A DNA stretch of 64,000 bases. Source: Escherichia coli DSM 30083 = JCM 1649 = ATCC 11775 (GTDB taxonomy: Bacteria > Pseudomonadota > Gammaproteobacteria > Enterobacterales > Enterobacteriaceae). Made by a program: the position numbers and the translations under genes. Positions 35,207 through 45,395 of the stretch are shown one piece after another. The notes below the pieces were generated by a model. It did no database searches. It saw nothing but the letters and a program-made list of their open reading frames with translations, and was not told where the DNA came from. The DNA is taken from assembly GCF_003697165.2 (NCBI RefSeq), contig NZ_CP033092.2:3100001-3164000 (forward strand), in the 5' to 3' direction. Position 1 is the first letter of the stretch. Each line of letters starts with the position of its first letter.

Positions 35207-37483
35207 TTAATGCGCTGCTTCCGCCTTGTGCTTTTGTGCACTCTGGAATCCGTAAGTCAGCTCATTTTTCTCTTTATCCAGCGCGACGGTGACCTGACCG
35301 CCGTCCACCAGCGAACCAAACAGCAGTTCGTTGGCGAGCGGTTTTTTCAGGTTGTCCTGGATGACACGCGCCATCGGACGTGCGCCCATTGCCCGGTCGT
35401 AACCTTTCTCGGCCAGCCAGTTACGCGCTTCCTGGCTCACTTCCAGAGAAACACCTTTCTGATCCAACTGAACCTGCAACTCGACGATGAATTTATCCAC
35501 CACCTGATGGATCACGTCGGTTGACAGATGATCGAACCAGATAATGTTGTCGAGACGGTTACGGAATTCCGGTGTAAAGATCTTCTTGATCTCTTCCATC
35601 GCATCGGTGCTGTTATCCTGGTGGATAAGACCAATGGATTTGCGCTCGGTTTCACGTACCCCCGCGTTAGTGGTCATCACCAGCACCACGTTACGGAAGT
35701 CCGCTTTGCGTCCGTTGTTATCGGTCAGTGTACCGTTGTCCATCACCTGCAAGAGGATGTTGAACACGTCCGGGTGCGCTTTCTCGATTTCGTCCAGCAG
35801 CAGCACCGCATGTGGATGCTTGATGACCGCATCAGTCAGCAAACCGCCCTGATCAAAACCAACGTATCCCGGAGGCGCACCAATCAGACGGCTGACGGTA
35901 TGGCGTTCCATATACTCGGACATATCAAAGCGCAGAAGCTCAATGCCCAACGCTTTCGAAAGCTGTACCGTCACCTCTGTTTTCCCGACCCCAGTAGGGC
36001 CGGCAAACAGGAACGAACCGACCGGTTTATGTTCGTGACCTAAACCTGCACGCGCCATCTTAATGGCTTCAGTCAGCGCCTCAATGGCTTTATCCTGACC
36101 GAAGACCAGCATTTTCAGGCGATCGCCGAGGTTTTTCAGGGTATCGCGGTCACTCTGAGAAACACTCTTCTCTGGAATGCGTGCAATACGGGCCACCACG
36201 GATTCAATATCCGCCACATTAACGGTTTTCTTGCGTTTGCTTACCGGCATCAGACGTGCGCGAGCGCCCGCTTCGTCGATAACATCAATCGCTTTATCCG
36301 GCAGATGACGATCGTTAATGTATTTCACCGCCAGCTCTACCGCCGCACGCACCGCTTTTGCGGTATAACGCACGTCGTGGTGCGCTTCATACTTCGGTTT
36401 CAGGCCATTGATGATTTGAACAGTTTCTTCGATTGACGGTTCAGTAATATCAATTTTCTGGAAGCGACGCGCCAGAGCACGGTCTTTCTCAAAAATGTTG
36501 CTGAACTCCTGATAGGTTGTCGAACCAATTACGCGGATTTTACCGCTGGAGAGCAACGGTTTGATCAGGTTAGCCGCATCGACCTGGCCACCAGACGCTG
36601 CACCCGCACCGATAATGGTGTGGATCTCATCAATAAACAGGATGCTATTAGTGTCTTGCTCCAGCTGCTTGAGCAACGCTTTAAAACGTTTTTCAAAGTC
36701 GCCGCGATATTTTGTGCCCGCTAACAGAGAACCGATATCGAGAGAGTAAATCGTACAGTCAGCCATCACTTCCGGCACATCGCCCTGAACAATTCGCCAT
36801 GCAAGCCCCTCCGCAATCGCGGTTTTACCGACACCAGACTCCCCCACCAGCAGCGGGTTGTTTTTACGGCGACGGCAGAGAACCTGAATAGCACGCTCCA
36901 GCTCCTTCTCACGACCAATCAGTGGGTCGATTCCGCCCACTCGCGCAAGCTGATTCAGGTTCGTCGTGAAATTCTCCATACGTTCCTCCCCACCAGCTTG
37001 TTCTTCGCTGTTTGGCTGGCTGCCAGGATCAGAAGACTGTGTCGGCTCGTCTTTACGCGTGCCATGAGAGATAAAGTTCACCACATCAAGACGGCTGACT
37101 TCATGTTTGCGCAACAGATATGCCGCCTGCGACTCCTGTTCGCTAAAGATAGCGACCAGAACGTTTGCACCGGTAACCTCATTGCGACCGGAGGACTGGA
37201 CATGGAAGACCGCACGTTGCAGTACACGCTGAAAACTCAGCGTCGGCTGTGTGTCGCGCTCCTCTTCACTGGCAGGCAGAACGGGTGTGGTTTGTTCAAT
37301 AAAGGCTTCCAGTTCCTGACGGAGCGCAACCAAATCCACAGAACACGCTTCCAGCGCCTCCCGGGCAGATGGGTTACTGAGCAGCGCCAGTAACAAGTGC
37401 TCGACGGTCATAAACTCATGACGGTGCTCGCGCGCTCTGGCGAAAGCCATATTTAAACTGAGTTCCAGTTCTTGATTGAGCAT
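35207..37483 (-). CDS. clpA: ClpAP unfoldase ClpA
   Basis: AAA+ hexamer that unfolds substrates for the ClpP protease. The 758 residues comprise the ClpS-binding N domain (about 1-145), a first ATPase module with Walker A GESGVGKT near 214 and a second with GPTGVGKT near 495, plus the IGL loop (SIGLIHQ) that docks on ClpP. The ATG at 37483 gives the known N-terminus MLNQELELSL. An internal Met169 (MENFTTN), preceded by GGAGG, is the known alternative start for a shorter form. Confidence 0.98.
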   Translation of the reverse strand: MLNQELELSLNMAFARAREHRHEFMTVEHLLLALLSNPSAREALEACSVDLVALRQELEAFIEQTTPVLPASEEERDTQPTLSFQRVLQRAVFHVQSSGRNEVTGANVLVAIFSEQESQAAYLLRKHEVSRLDVVNFISHGTRKDEPTQSSDPGSQPNSEEQAGGEERMENFTTNLNQLARVGGIDPLIGREKELERAIQVLCRRRKNNPLLVGESGVGKTAIAEGLAWRIVQGDVPEVMADCTIYSLDIGSLLAGTKYRGDFEKRFKALLKQLEQDTNSILFIDEIHTIIGAGAASGGQVDAANLIKPLLSSGKIRVIGSTTYQEFSNIFEKDRALARRFQKIDITEPSIEETVQIINGLKPKYEAHHDVRYTAKAVRAAVELAVKYINDRHLPDKAIDVIDEAGARARLMPVSKRKKTVNVADIESVVARIARIPEKSVSQSDRDTLKNLGDRLKMLVFGQDKAIEALTEAIKMARAGLGHEHKPVGSFLFAGPTGVGKTEVTVQLSKALGIELLRFDMSEYMERHTVSRLIGAPPGYVGFDQGGLLTDAVIKHPHAVLLLDEIEKAHPDVFNILLQVMDNGTLTDNNGRKADFRNVVLVMTTNAGVRETERKSIGLIHQDNSTDAMEEIKKIFTPEFRNRLDNIIWFDHLSTDVIHQVVDKFIVELQVQLDQKGVSLEVSQEARNWLAEKGYDRAMGARPMARVIQDNLKKPLANELLFGSLVDGGQVTVALDKEKNELTYGFQSAQKHKAEAAH

Positions 37484-37513
37484 AGGCACCTCCCCCAATT
37501 TTTATGCCTGCAT

Positions 37514-37834
37514 TCAGGCTTTTTCTAGCGTACACAGCAATGGATGCTCATTCTCCCTCGCGTACTTGTTCACCATCGCCACTTTGGTTTCTGCAACCTC
37601 AGCGGTAAAGACTCCGCAAATGGCCTTCCCCTGGTAGTGAACAGCGAGCATCAATTGCGTTGCACGTTCTACATCATAAGAAAAGAATTTTTGTAACACG
37701 TCAATAACAAACTCCATCGGAGTATAATCATCATTGACTAATATCACTTTATACATAGATGGCGGTTTTAGCGCGTCGCGAACTTTTTCTTCCGCCAGTT
37801 GATCAAAGTCCAGCCAGTCGTTCGTTTTACCCAT
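37514..37834 (-). CDS. clpS: ClpA adaptor ClpS
   Basis: Adaptor that binds N-degrons (Leu, Phe, Trp, Tyr) and delivers them to ClpAP. The 106 residues contain the pocket segment [18 protein letters not shown] and the [13 protein letters not shown] helix with the contact His. It lies 30 bp upstream of clpA and is cotranscribed. aat, which makes N-degrons, is at 23.9 kb. Confidence 0.98.
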
Positions 37835-38156
37835 TGTCAGTTATCATCTTCGGTTACGGTTATCGGCAGAACGCCCTGCCGCTGACAAGAGCTTATTTGC
37901 CTGACCAATTTACTCCACATGATAGATAACTATCATCTATCGTTAGCATCAGCGACATCTGTCACATTCCTGTCAATAGCGTTAACTGCTTCAAATTTTT
38001 GATTCATACCTGCCCCCTGGCCCCTGTCAAATGCTTGACGGCTCGCCCTAATTCTCTAAATTGTATTTCTAGAGTTGGCGAGGTTTTGAACAGCCCCCTC
38101 TCTGACCCCGGTTTATTCCATCTTACTTGTATAAGATTTGCGAAGGATGTCGAAGC
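37835..38156. other. Divergent clpS/cspD intergenic region
   Basis: 322 bp with no supportable gene. It should hold the clpSA promoter and the stationary-phase cspD promoter with a long 5' leader. A repeat TGATAGATAACTATCATCTATC near 37920-37940 is partly palindromic and could be an operator. A ribosome binding site (GAAGGA) lies just before cspD. Confidence 0.5.
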
Positions 38157-38381
38157 ATGGAAAAGGGTACTGTTAAGTGGTTCAACAATGCCAAAGGGTT
38201 TGGTTTCATCTGCCCTGAAGGCGGCGGCGAAGATATTTTCGCTCATTATTCCACCATTCAGATGGATGGTTACAGAACGCTAAAAGCTGGACAATCCGTT
38301 CAGTTTGATGTCCACCAGGGGCCAAAAGGCAATCACGCCAGTGTTATTGTGCCCGTCGAAGTAGAAGCGGCAGTCGCATAG
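38157..38381 (+). CDS. cspD: Cold-shock-like DNA replication inhibitor CspD
   Basis: 74-residue OB-fold cold-shock domain protein made in stationary phase. It binds single-stranded DNA and slows replication, and is degraded by Lon. RNP1-like KGFGFI and RNP2-like DIFAHYS are visible. The ATG at 38157 gives the known N-terminus MEKGTVKWFN; the frame is open 30 bases upstream without a ribosome binding site. Confidence 0.97.
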   Translation: MEKGTVKWFNNAKGFGFICPEGGGEDIFAHYSTIQMDGYRTLKAGQSVQFDVHQGPKGNHASVIVPVEVEAAVA

Positions 38382-38412
38382 CTCTTCTGTCTCATTGTGT
38401 ACATCCTAAAGG

Positions 38413-38443
38413 CAAAATGCCAGCCCGATCGGCTGGCATTTTT
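38413..38443. terminator. Bidirectional terminator between cspD and macB
   Basis: AAAATGCCAGCC / GGCTGGCATTTTT stem with a CGATC-type loop, flanked by A- and T-runs on both sides, serving both convergent genes. Confidence 0.85.
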
Positions 38444-38453
38444 ATCTCAAAAA

Positions 38454-40400
38454 TTACTCTCGTGCCAGAGCATCTACTGGATCCAGTCGTGCCGCATTTC
38501 GTGCGGGTAACCAGCCAAATAAAATCCCGGTGACCGTCGAGCAGAGAAACGCCAGCAGCAGCGCTAACGGTGAAAAACCAATCTCCCAGCCGGGTAAGAA
38601 AAGCTGCAAGGTGAAAGCAATTAACAGTGACAGTGTTATTCCCAACGCGCCACCAACCAGGCAAACCAGTACGGCTTCGATCAAAAACTGTTGCAAAACA
38701 TCGCTTGCTCGCGCACCTACAGCCATGCGAATGCCAATTTCCCGCGTCCGCTCGGTCACTGACACCAGCATAATATTCATTACACCAATACCGCCCACCA
38801 CCAGCGAAATCACCGCCACCAGCGTCAGAAACAGTTGTAAAGTACGTGTGGTCTTTTCAACGGTTTTCAAGACGCCATCCATGTTCCAGGTAAAGAAATC
38901 CTTCTTACCGTGGCGCAGTGAAAGTAAACGCGTGAGTTGCTGTTCCGCCTCAGCGCTGTCAAAGCCTTCTTTCACCCTGACAGTAATGGAGTTCAGCCAC
39001 GACTGCCCCATAACTCGCCCGGACATCGTGCTGTATGGCAGCCAGACACGCAGCACTTTACTGCTACCAAACATCGACTGTTTTTCTTCCGCCACACCAA
39101 TGACTCTGGCGGGCATATTGCCGACCAGAATCACCTCGCCAACCACATCTGCTTTATGGGGGAAAAGCTGGCGGCGAGTATTACTGTCGAGAACCACGAC
39201 CTGCGCACGACCGTTCAGCTGCTCCTGATTAAAGGTGTTCCCTTCACTGAAGGTCATGCCATAGACATTAAAATAATCGCCGCTCACGCCATTGGCACTG
39301 GCAGCCACATCAACATTGTTATAACGCAGGCGCAGGTTTTGCGAGACGGCGGGCGTGGCAGAGGCAACCCACGGTTGTTTTTGGATGGCGATTAAGTCGT
39401 CGTACTTCAGCGCCTGCTGATATTGCGGATCGTCATCGCCAAAATCTTTCCCGGGATAGACATCAATAGTATTCGTACCAATAGAACGAATATCCGCCAG
39501 CACCATTTGTTTAGCGGCGTCGCCCACCACGACAATGGAAACCACCGACGCAATACCGATAATAATCCCCAGCATGGTCAGTAAAGTACGCATTTTATTC
39601 GCTGCCAGCGCCCGCCATGCCATCGTCAGCGCCTCGTTAAAACCGCTGACAAACTGCCGCCAGCCAGACGCCGTGTTGACAACAGGTTCCGTTCCGCCAG
39701 TAGCATTCACTTTTTCAACGGCGGGAGGATTGCGCACAATTTCGCCGTCGCGAATTTCGATCACCCGCTCGGCCTGAGCAGCAACCTGCGGATCGTGGGT
39801 GACGATAATCACCGTATGCCCGCGATCGCGCAGCTGATGCAGGATCGCCATCACCTCTTCGCCAGAATGGCTGTCCAGTGCGCCGGTCGGTTCATCGGCA
39901 AGAATTACCTGACCGCCGTTCATCAATGCCCGCGCGATGCTGACGCGCTGTTGCTGGCCACCCGAAAGCTGTGCCGGGTAATACTCTGTACGGTCTTCCA
40001 GCCCCAGTCGTTGCAGTAACTCCTGGGCGCGAAGCAGCCGCTGTTTCCGCTCAAGACCGGCATAGACGGCGGGTACTTCAACGTTCTGCTCGGCGGTTAA
40101 ATGCGAAAGCAAATGGTAACGCTGGAAAATAAAGCCGAAATGCTCGCGGCGCAGTTGCGCCAGCGCATCGGCGTCCAGCGTGGCAACATCCTGACCGGCT
40201 ACGCGATAGGTGCCGCTGGTGGCCTTATCCAGGCAGCCGAGAATATTCATCAGGGTCGATTTACCGGAACCCGAAGCGCCGACAATCGCCACCATCTCAC
40301 CAGCATAAATATCGAGGCTGATGCCCTTCAGCACCTCAACCTGCTCATCACCGGCAGGATAGCTGCGACGAATATCCTTTAATTCGAGCAAGGGTGTCAT
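38454..40400 (-). CDS. macB: Macrolide/enterotoxin ABC exporter MacB
   Basis: Inner-membrane mechanotransmission ABC protein that with MacA and TolC exports macrolides, heat-stable enterotoxin and other substrates. The 648 residues start with a nucleotide-binding domain (Walker A GASGSGKST near 42, signature LSGGQQQR, Walker B VILADEPTGALD), then a membrane helix near 275, a large periplasmic domain and three C-terminal helices. The start overlaps the macA stop by ATGA. Confidence 0.97.
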   Translation of the reverse strand: MTPLLELKDIRRSYPAGDEQVEVLKGISLDIYAGEMVAIVGASGSGKSTLMNILGCLDKATSGTYRVAGQDVATLDADALAQLRREHFGFIFQRYHLLSHLTAEQNVEVPAVYAGLERKQRLLRAQELLQRLGLEDRTEYYPAQLSGGQQQRVSIARALMNGGQVILADEPTGALDSHSGEEVMAILHQLRDRGHTVIIVTHDPQVAAQAERVIEIRDGEIVRNPPAVEKVNATGGTEPVVNTASGWRQFVSGFNEALTMAWRALAANKMRTLLTMLGIIIGIASVVSIVVVGDAAKQMVLADIRSIGTNTIDVYPGKDFGDDDPQYQQALKYDDLIAIQKQPWVASATPAVSQNLRLRYNNVDVAASANGVSGDYFNVYGMTFSEGNTFNQEQLNGRAQVVVLDSNTRRQLFPHKADVVGEVILVGNMPARVIGVAEEKQSMFGSSKVLRVWLPYSTMSGRVMGQSWLNSITVRVKEGFDSAEAEQQLTRLLSLRHGKKDFFTWNMDGVLKTVEKTTRTLQLFLTLVAVISLVVGGIGVMNIMLVSVTERTREIGIRMAVGARASDVLQQFLIEAVLVCLVGGALGITLSLLIAFTLQLFLPGWEIGFSPLALLLAFLCSTVTGILFGWLPARNAARLDPVDALARE

Positions 40401-41512
40401 TGCGCAGCTCCTGGTTTGGCCTCACCAATCACCACTTCATCGCCCGCTTCCAGCCCTTTGACAATCTCAACATCGGTATCGTTACGTGCGCCAATCGTCA
40501 CTTCACGCTCGCGTGTTTCACCATTACGCAACAATTTGACTTTATAACGATTATCGCCAACCGGATCGCCTAACGCCGACAGAGGGATCGTCAGCACATT
40601 TTTCACATCGGTGAGCTGAATATGCACTTGCGCGGTCATATCCAGCCGCAGTAAACCATTGGGGTTGGGTACTTCAAAACGGGCGTAATAGAAAATAGCG
40701 TCGTTAATCTTTTCCGGCGTCGGTAGCACATCCTTGATTTGCCCCTCGTAGCGCGTCAGTGGATCGCCAAGCACCGTAAACCAGGCTTTTTGCCCCGGCT
40801 TCAGGTGGATTACATCCGCTTCAGAAACCTGCGCTTTTACCAGCATGGTGCTCATATCTGCCAGCGTCAGAATGTTCGGTGCTTGTTGTGCGGCAATCAC
40901 CGTCTGGCCTTGCAGAGTGGTGATTTGCGTGACTTCCCCGGCCATCGGGGCAACGATGCGGGTGTAATCGAGATTGGTTTTAGCCGTATCGAGAGAGGCC
41001 TGATTGCGCTTGATTTGCGCGTCAATGGTGCCAATTTGCGCCTGTTTCACAGCCATCTCCGTCGCGGCGTTATCGAGATCCTGCTGTGAAACCGCTTGCG
41101 TTTGTGCAAGACGTTGCTGACGGGAATACGTCACCCGCGCCAGTTTCAGCTCCGCTTCCGCCTGCTGCCGCTGCGCGCGTAGCTCCATCAGCATTGCTTC
41201 CACCTCCTTGATCTGGTTTTCAGCCTGTTCAGGATCAATAACCCCTAAAAGCTGGTCTTTTTTTACTTTATCGCCAATCGCCACCGACAGCGTTTTCAAC
41301 TGACCGCTGACCTGCGCGCCCACGTCAACCTTACGCAGCGCGTCCAGCTTTCCGGTCGCCAGCACGCTTTGCTGTAAATCACCGGGGCGCACAATCAGCG
41401 TCTGATAAGTCGGCACGGGTGCGTTAAGAATTCTCCATAACGTAATCAGCCCGGCGATGACTATCACCATCGCAATAACGTAACGCTTCTTCACGGTTTT
41501 CCGCTTTTTCAT
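40397..41512 (-). CDS. macA: Macrolide efflux periplasmic adaptor MacA
   Basis: Membrane-fusion protein of the MacAB-TolC pump, 371 residues. It has a basic N-terminus and membrane anchor (MKKRKTVKKRYVIAMVIV), a lipoyl-like half-motif, a coiled-coil hairpin rich in Gln/Ala (about residues 95-175), and a beta-barrel region. The ATG at 41512 gives the known N-terminus; the frame open to 41539 adds nine residues not in the protein. Adjacent to and coupled with macB. Confidence 0.96.
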   Translation of the reverse strand: MKKRKTVKKRYVIAMVIVIAGLITLWRILNAPVPTYQTLIVRPGDLQQSVLATGKLDALRKVDVGAQVSGQLKTLSVAIGDKVKKDQLLGVIDPEQAENQIKEVEAMLMELRAQRQQAEAELKLARVTYSRQQRLAQTQAVSQQDLDNAATEMAVKQAQIGTIDAQIKRNQASLDTAKTNLDYTRIVAPMAGEVTQITTLQGQTVIAAQQAPNILTLADMSTMLVKAQVSEADVIHLKPGQKAWFTVLGDPLTRYEGQIKDVLPTPEKINDAIFYYARFEVPNPNGLLRLDMTAQVHIQLTDVKNVLTIPLSALGDPVGDNRYKVKLLRNGETREREVTIGARNDTDVEIVKGLEAGDEVVIGEAKPGAAQ

Positions 41513-41626
41513 AAATATTCTGAATACTCCATATGCCAATCCGGGTCATTAACTTCAACGAAATATCAACAAAACCCTAAAATTTACGTTAATAATCACA
41601 CTATTGATGTTTGGTTAAGATACGCA

Positions 41627-42619
41627 ATGGTTAAATCGACGTCATGTATAACCATTGATTTCATGAATATGTCGCAGTTAACTGAACGGACCTTTACGCC
41701 ATCTGAATCTCTCAGCAGCCTGTCACTTTTTCTTAGTCTGGCACGAGGACAGTGTCGGCCGGGTAAATTCTGGCATCGCCGTAGTTTTCGCCAGAAATTT
41801 TTGCTGCGCTCGTTGATTATGCCGCGTTTAAGCGTTGAGTGGATGAACGAACTTTCCCACTGGCCTAATCTCAATGTGTTGTTAACGCGCCAGCCGCGAC
41901 TGCCTGTACGTCTACATCGCCCTTACCTTGCGGCGAATCTTAGCCGTAAGCAATTGCTGGAGGCGTTACGTTACCATTATGCGTTACTCCGCGGGTGTAT
42001 GTCGGCGGAAGAATTCAGCTTATATTTGAATACCCCCGGGCTGCAACTGGCGAAGCTGGAAGGCAAAAACGGCGAGCAGTTCACGCTTGAGCTGACCATG
42101 ATGATCTCAATGGATAAAGAAGGTGACAGCACCATCCTGTTCCGCAACAGCGAAGGTATTCCTCTGGCAGAGCTCACTTTTACCCTGTGTGAATATCAGG
42201 GGAAAAGGACGATGTTTATTGGCGGACTGCAAGGCGCAAAATGGGAAATTCCACACCAGGAAATCCAGAATGCGACGAAAGCCTGCCACGGGCTATTTCC
42301 CAAACGCCTCGTGATGGAAGCGGCCTGTCTGTTTGCCCAACGTTTGCAGGTAGAGCAGATTATTGCCGTCAGCAATGAAACGCATATTTACCGCAGCCTG
42401 CGTTATCGCGATAAAGAGGGCAAGATCCATGCCGATTACAACGCTTTCTGGGAATCGGTTGGCGGCGTATGTGATGCTGAACGCCATTACCGCCTTCCAG
42501 CACAGATAGCACGAAAAGAGATTGCCGAAATCGCCAGTAAAAAACGGGCTGAATACCGTCGGCGCTATGAGATGCTCGACGCTATTCAGCCACAAATGGC
42601 CACGATGTTTTGTAGTTAG
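41627..42619 (+). CDS. ybjX: DUF535 protein YbjX
   Basis: 330-residue soluble protein of the VirK/YbjX (DUF535) family; VirK in Shigella and Salmonella relatives is linked to virulence and membrane stress, but the biochemical role is unknown. The first 12 codons before MNMSQLTE may be untranslated, so the start is not certain. It is convergent with ybjD and the two stop codons overlap by about three bases, leaving no room for a terminator. Confidence 0.9.
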   Translation: MVKSTSCITIDFMNMSQLTERTFTPSESLSSLSLFLSLARGQCRPGKFWHRRSFRQKFLLRSLIMPRLSVEWMNELSHWPNLNVLLTRQPRLPVRLHRPYLAANLSRKQLLEALRYHYALLRGCMSAEEFSLYLNTPGLQLAKLEGKNGEQFTLELTMMISMDKEGDSTILFRNSEGIPLAELTFTLCEYQGKRTMFIGGLQGAKWEIPHQEIQNATKACHGLFPKRLVMEAACLFAQRLQVEQIIAVSNETHIYRSLRYRDKEGKIHADYNAFWESVGGVCDAERHYRLPAQIARKEIAEIASKKRAEYRRRYEMLDAIQPQMATMFCS

Positions 42620-44274
42620 TCGGCCCGACCGCGCGCCAGCCACAGCACGCGTGAGAACATTTTTTTCAGCAGCGTCGGTACGGAGTCCACACCACGACGT
42701 CCGGCCTCCATTGCCACTTCAATGGCAAGATCGGGTTTGGAAGAGCGATGGATCGCTTTCGAGATAACTTTGCGCAGATTCATCGGTATATTTTCCGGGA
42801 TTTGCGCCACGCGGTGGAACACATCGGAAAATCCCTGGCGATACATAAAATGTTCCATATCCAGCGCCGGTAACGCCGTTAAATGTTCTCGTTCGGCTTC
42901 CCGATCGTTATTCAACAGGCTGCGTACCGTAGCGGCATATTTCTTCCCTGCTTCATCGCCATCGACCAGTACATGCCATTCAATCCCCATTCGCCGGGCA
43001 AATTTAACCAGTGGCTTTAGTCCGGACTGGGCAAACTCAATGACCTTGATCCCTTCGGCATCAAAATGATGTCCGCACTGACGCGCCAGTTCATTGATAA
43101 CCCAGGTTTCCGTTTCCCCTTCCACCAGCAGCCAACAGCGGGCAAACAGCGATGACGGACGGTTAAAACGAATGTGAAAGGAGATGCGTCGGCTATCTTC
43201 GGTACTCAAGCCACTCGGTCCCAGACGCCAGGCGGCAACGCGCGAGGACTCACGTACCAGTCGGCAAACATGCTCTACCGGCGTTAACGAAAGCAGCTCG
43301 CCAGAGTTGGTGGTGGCAATGCGCTGCAATGGCAGAAGATTCAACAGATGCCAGGCAACTGAAAGCATAATGGGGTGTAAACGGGTTTCTGGATCTTCGA
43401 TCAGCAACAATGGACGGGCGTCTTTATCCAGTCGCAATGTGCCTTTTGCCTGCAATAAAGTAGCAAACAGGCCGAGCAAAATAACCCGATACGAGCGCCC
43501 TCCAGGTCGGTCAATCATCCGGTTGATGATATCCAGATAGCGCCAGCTTCGTTGCTCATTGCTGGCTCGCCGCCGCATTAAACGATATCGCGCCTGTCCA
43601 GCTCCCTGCTCAGAAAAATAATGCTCAAGAAGTTGCACCATTGCGGAAAGTCCCTGACGAATCTGCCCATCAGAGAGATTTTGCGGATGTGAGGATAATT
43701 CACGGGCGAGGAAATCGAGCTGGCGCGCGGTGACTTCCACATTGGGGACATTTGGCACCGTGCCGTTACGAATACGGCGCATAAAACGGGCATCACGCAA
43801 GCGCAGCACCGGCATTAAACGCACCAGATGACGAGCCTGATCGTTAATATCCTCAACATCAATCGGATGTCCGTCTTTATCGAGAAAACTGCGCAGTGTC
43901 ATCACGCTGCCGTCTTCCGCACTCTCCCCTTCCAGACGATAAAAAATACGGTGATAACCATCGGTGCATGGCGTCCAGCACGCTTCCAGCGGCCGATAGC
44001 GGCGAACCCGATGTCGGCCTGGCAGCGATTCGCGGAAGGTCAAAATAATATGCAGATGATGTTCTCGCCCGTTGATATCTCCCGGCGGGAACCAGAAATC
44101 ATCGCGCTCAAAATGGTAGAGATCTGATTCTGGCGATAGCAGCAGGGTTAAGGCGTCCAGCAAGCTGGATTTACCCCACGCGTTCTCCCCAATCAGGACG
44201 TTGTTTTGTTCCAGCATCAACGACAAACGGTTGATACCGCGAAAACCCACAATTTCAACGCGCTCAAGAATCAT
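42616..44274 (-). CDS. ybjD: OLD-family ATP-dependent nuclease YbjD
   Basis: 552-residue protein with an N-terminal SMC/ABC-type ATPase (Walker A GENAWGKSS at about residues 32-40, Walker B LLLIEDPETRLHP near 300) and a C-terminal TOPRIM nuclease domain (LLVEGETETWV, then VLVDGDEAGKK). This is the overcoming-lysogenization-defect (OLD) architecture. OLD-type proteins act in phage exclusion or repair; the role of YbjD itself is not established. It is single-copy in E. coli, and a core gene rather than part of the CRISPR island. Confidence 0.92.
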   Translation of the reverse strand: MILERVEIVGFRGINRLSLMLEQNNVLIGENAWGKSSLLDALTLLLSPESDLYHFERDDFWFPPGDINGREHHLHIILTFRESLPGRHRVRRYRPLEACWTPCTDGYHRIFYRLEGESAEDGSVMTLRSFLDKDGHPIDVEDINDQARHLVRLMPVLRLRDARFMRRIRNGTVPNVPNVEVTARQLDFLARELSSHPQNLSDGQIRQGLSAMVQLLEHYFSEQGAGQARYRLMRRRASNEQRSWRYLDIINRMIDRPGGRSYRVILLGLFATLLQAKGTLRLDKDARPLLLIEDPETRLHPIMLSVAWHLLNLLPLQRIATTNSGELLSLTPVEHVCRLVRESSRVAAWRLGPSGLSTEDSRRISFHIRFNRPSSLFARCWLLVEGETETWVINELARQCGHHFDAEGIKVIEFAQSGLKPLVKFARRMGIEWHVLVDGDEAGKKYAATVRSLLNNDREAEREHLTALPALDMEHFMYRQGFSDVFHRVAQIPENIPMNLRKVISKAIHRSSKPDLAIEVAMEAGRRGVDSVPTLLKKMFSRVLWLARGRAD

Positions 44275-44699
44275 ATCCCCTCCAGAAATATGTGACTTAT
44301 CCTTTACGCTGGCAGTATAACGGGAAAGGCCATGCTAATACGTGATGACATCACATTTAAGCATGGCAAATGTCTGAAAAATGAGCGAATAATCGCGTTA
44401 TACTCCCTCTTGCTGATAAGCCTGCAAAAACAACAAAATCAAATAATTAGCATGATAAATTATTTTTTATTACGCCTAAAGGATTAAATCTTTCGCTTGC
44501 ACTACACTGTCAATCAGACAAATGACTATATGGGGCAACCCGCTGTTGCCTTAAATCAAATTTACTGGATTTATTTATCTGGTGAATGACTTGCCTTCGT
44601 TTTTAAAATAGCCGCGCATTATTTCCGTCGTCACTTTTTTACGACGACCCTATAAAACGACCATATTTTTCACAGGGTCAATTTTTAATTGAGGTGGAT
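44275..44699. other. Divergent ybjD/aqpZ intergenic region
   Basis: 425 bp, AT-rich especially at 44420-44480, with no supportable gene. It should contain the promoters of ybjD and aqpZ. No strong regulator site or hairpin with T-tract was recognised. Confidence 0.55.
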
Positions 44700-45395
44700 A
44701 TGTTCAGAAAATTAGCAGCTGAATGTTTTGGTACTTTCTGGCTTGTTTTTGGCGGCTGTGGTAGTGCCGTACTGGCCGCAGGCTTCCCGGAATTAGGCAT
44801 TGGTTTTGCCGGCGTGGCGTTGGCGTTCGGTCTGACCGTTCTGACAATGGCCTTTGCTGTTGGTCATATTTCTGGTGGTCATTTTAACCCGGCGGTCACT
44901 ATTGGTTTATGGGCTGGCGGACGTTTCCCGGCAAAAGAAGTCGTTGGCTACGTAATTGCCCAGGTTGTCGGCGGTATTGTTGCGGCGGCGCTGCTGTATT
45001 TAATTGCCAGTGGTAAAACGGGTTTTGACGCGGCAGCCAGCGGTTTTGCTTCTAACGGTTATGGCGAGCATTCACCAGGCGGTTATTCCATGCTTTCCGC
45101 GCTGGTAGTTGAACTGGTATTGAGTGCAGGTTTCCTGCTGGTGATCCACGGCGCAACTGACAAATTCGCTCCTGCTGGTTTTGCGCCAATTGCCATTGGT
45201 CTGGCCTTAACCCTGATTCACTTAATCAGTATTCCGGTGACTAACACTTCCGTTAACCCGGCGCGCAGTACTGCGGTTGCTATCTTCCAGGGCGGCTGGG
45301 CATTAGAACAACTGTGGTTCTTCTGGGTGGTGCCAATTGTCGGCGGTATTATCGGTGGTCTGATTTACCGGACTCTACTGGAAAAACGCGATTAA
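44700..45395 (+). CDS. aqpZ: Aquaporin Z
   Basis: Tetrameric inner-membrane water channel, 231 residues, six helices and two re-entrant loops. The two NPA motifs are seen as HFNPAVT near residue 63 and SVNPARS near 186; the selectivity-filter Arg follows the second. The ATG at 44700 follows TGAGGTGGAT; an in-frame GTG two codons earlier overlaps that site and is unlikely. Confidence 0.98.
   Translation: MFRKLAAECFGTFWLVFGGCGSAVLAAGFPELGIGFAGVALAFGLTVLTMAFAVGHISGGHFNPAVTIGLWAGGRFPAKEVVGYVIAQVVGGIVAAALLYLIASGKTGFDAAASGFASNGYGEHSPGGYSMLSALVVELVLSAGFLLVIHGATDKFAPAGFAPIAIGLALTLIHLISIPVTNTSVNPARSTAVAIFQGGWALEQLWFFWVVPIVGGIIGGLIYRTLLEKRD

Noticed and set aside
41610..41633. PhoP-box-like GGTTA repeats before ybjX
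   Set aside because: The two GGTTA units are 16 bp apart, not the 11 bp of a PhoP box, and the second overlaps the start codon.
42616..44274. ybjD as part of a new phage-defence cassette with the CRISPR locus
   Set aside because: It is a core E. coli gene in its usual place next to ybjX and aqpZ, 8 kb from the cas genes with clpA to macA between.
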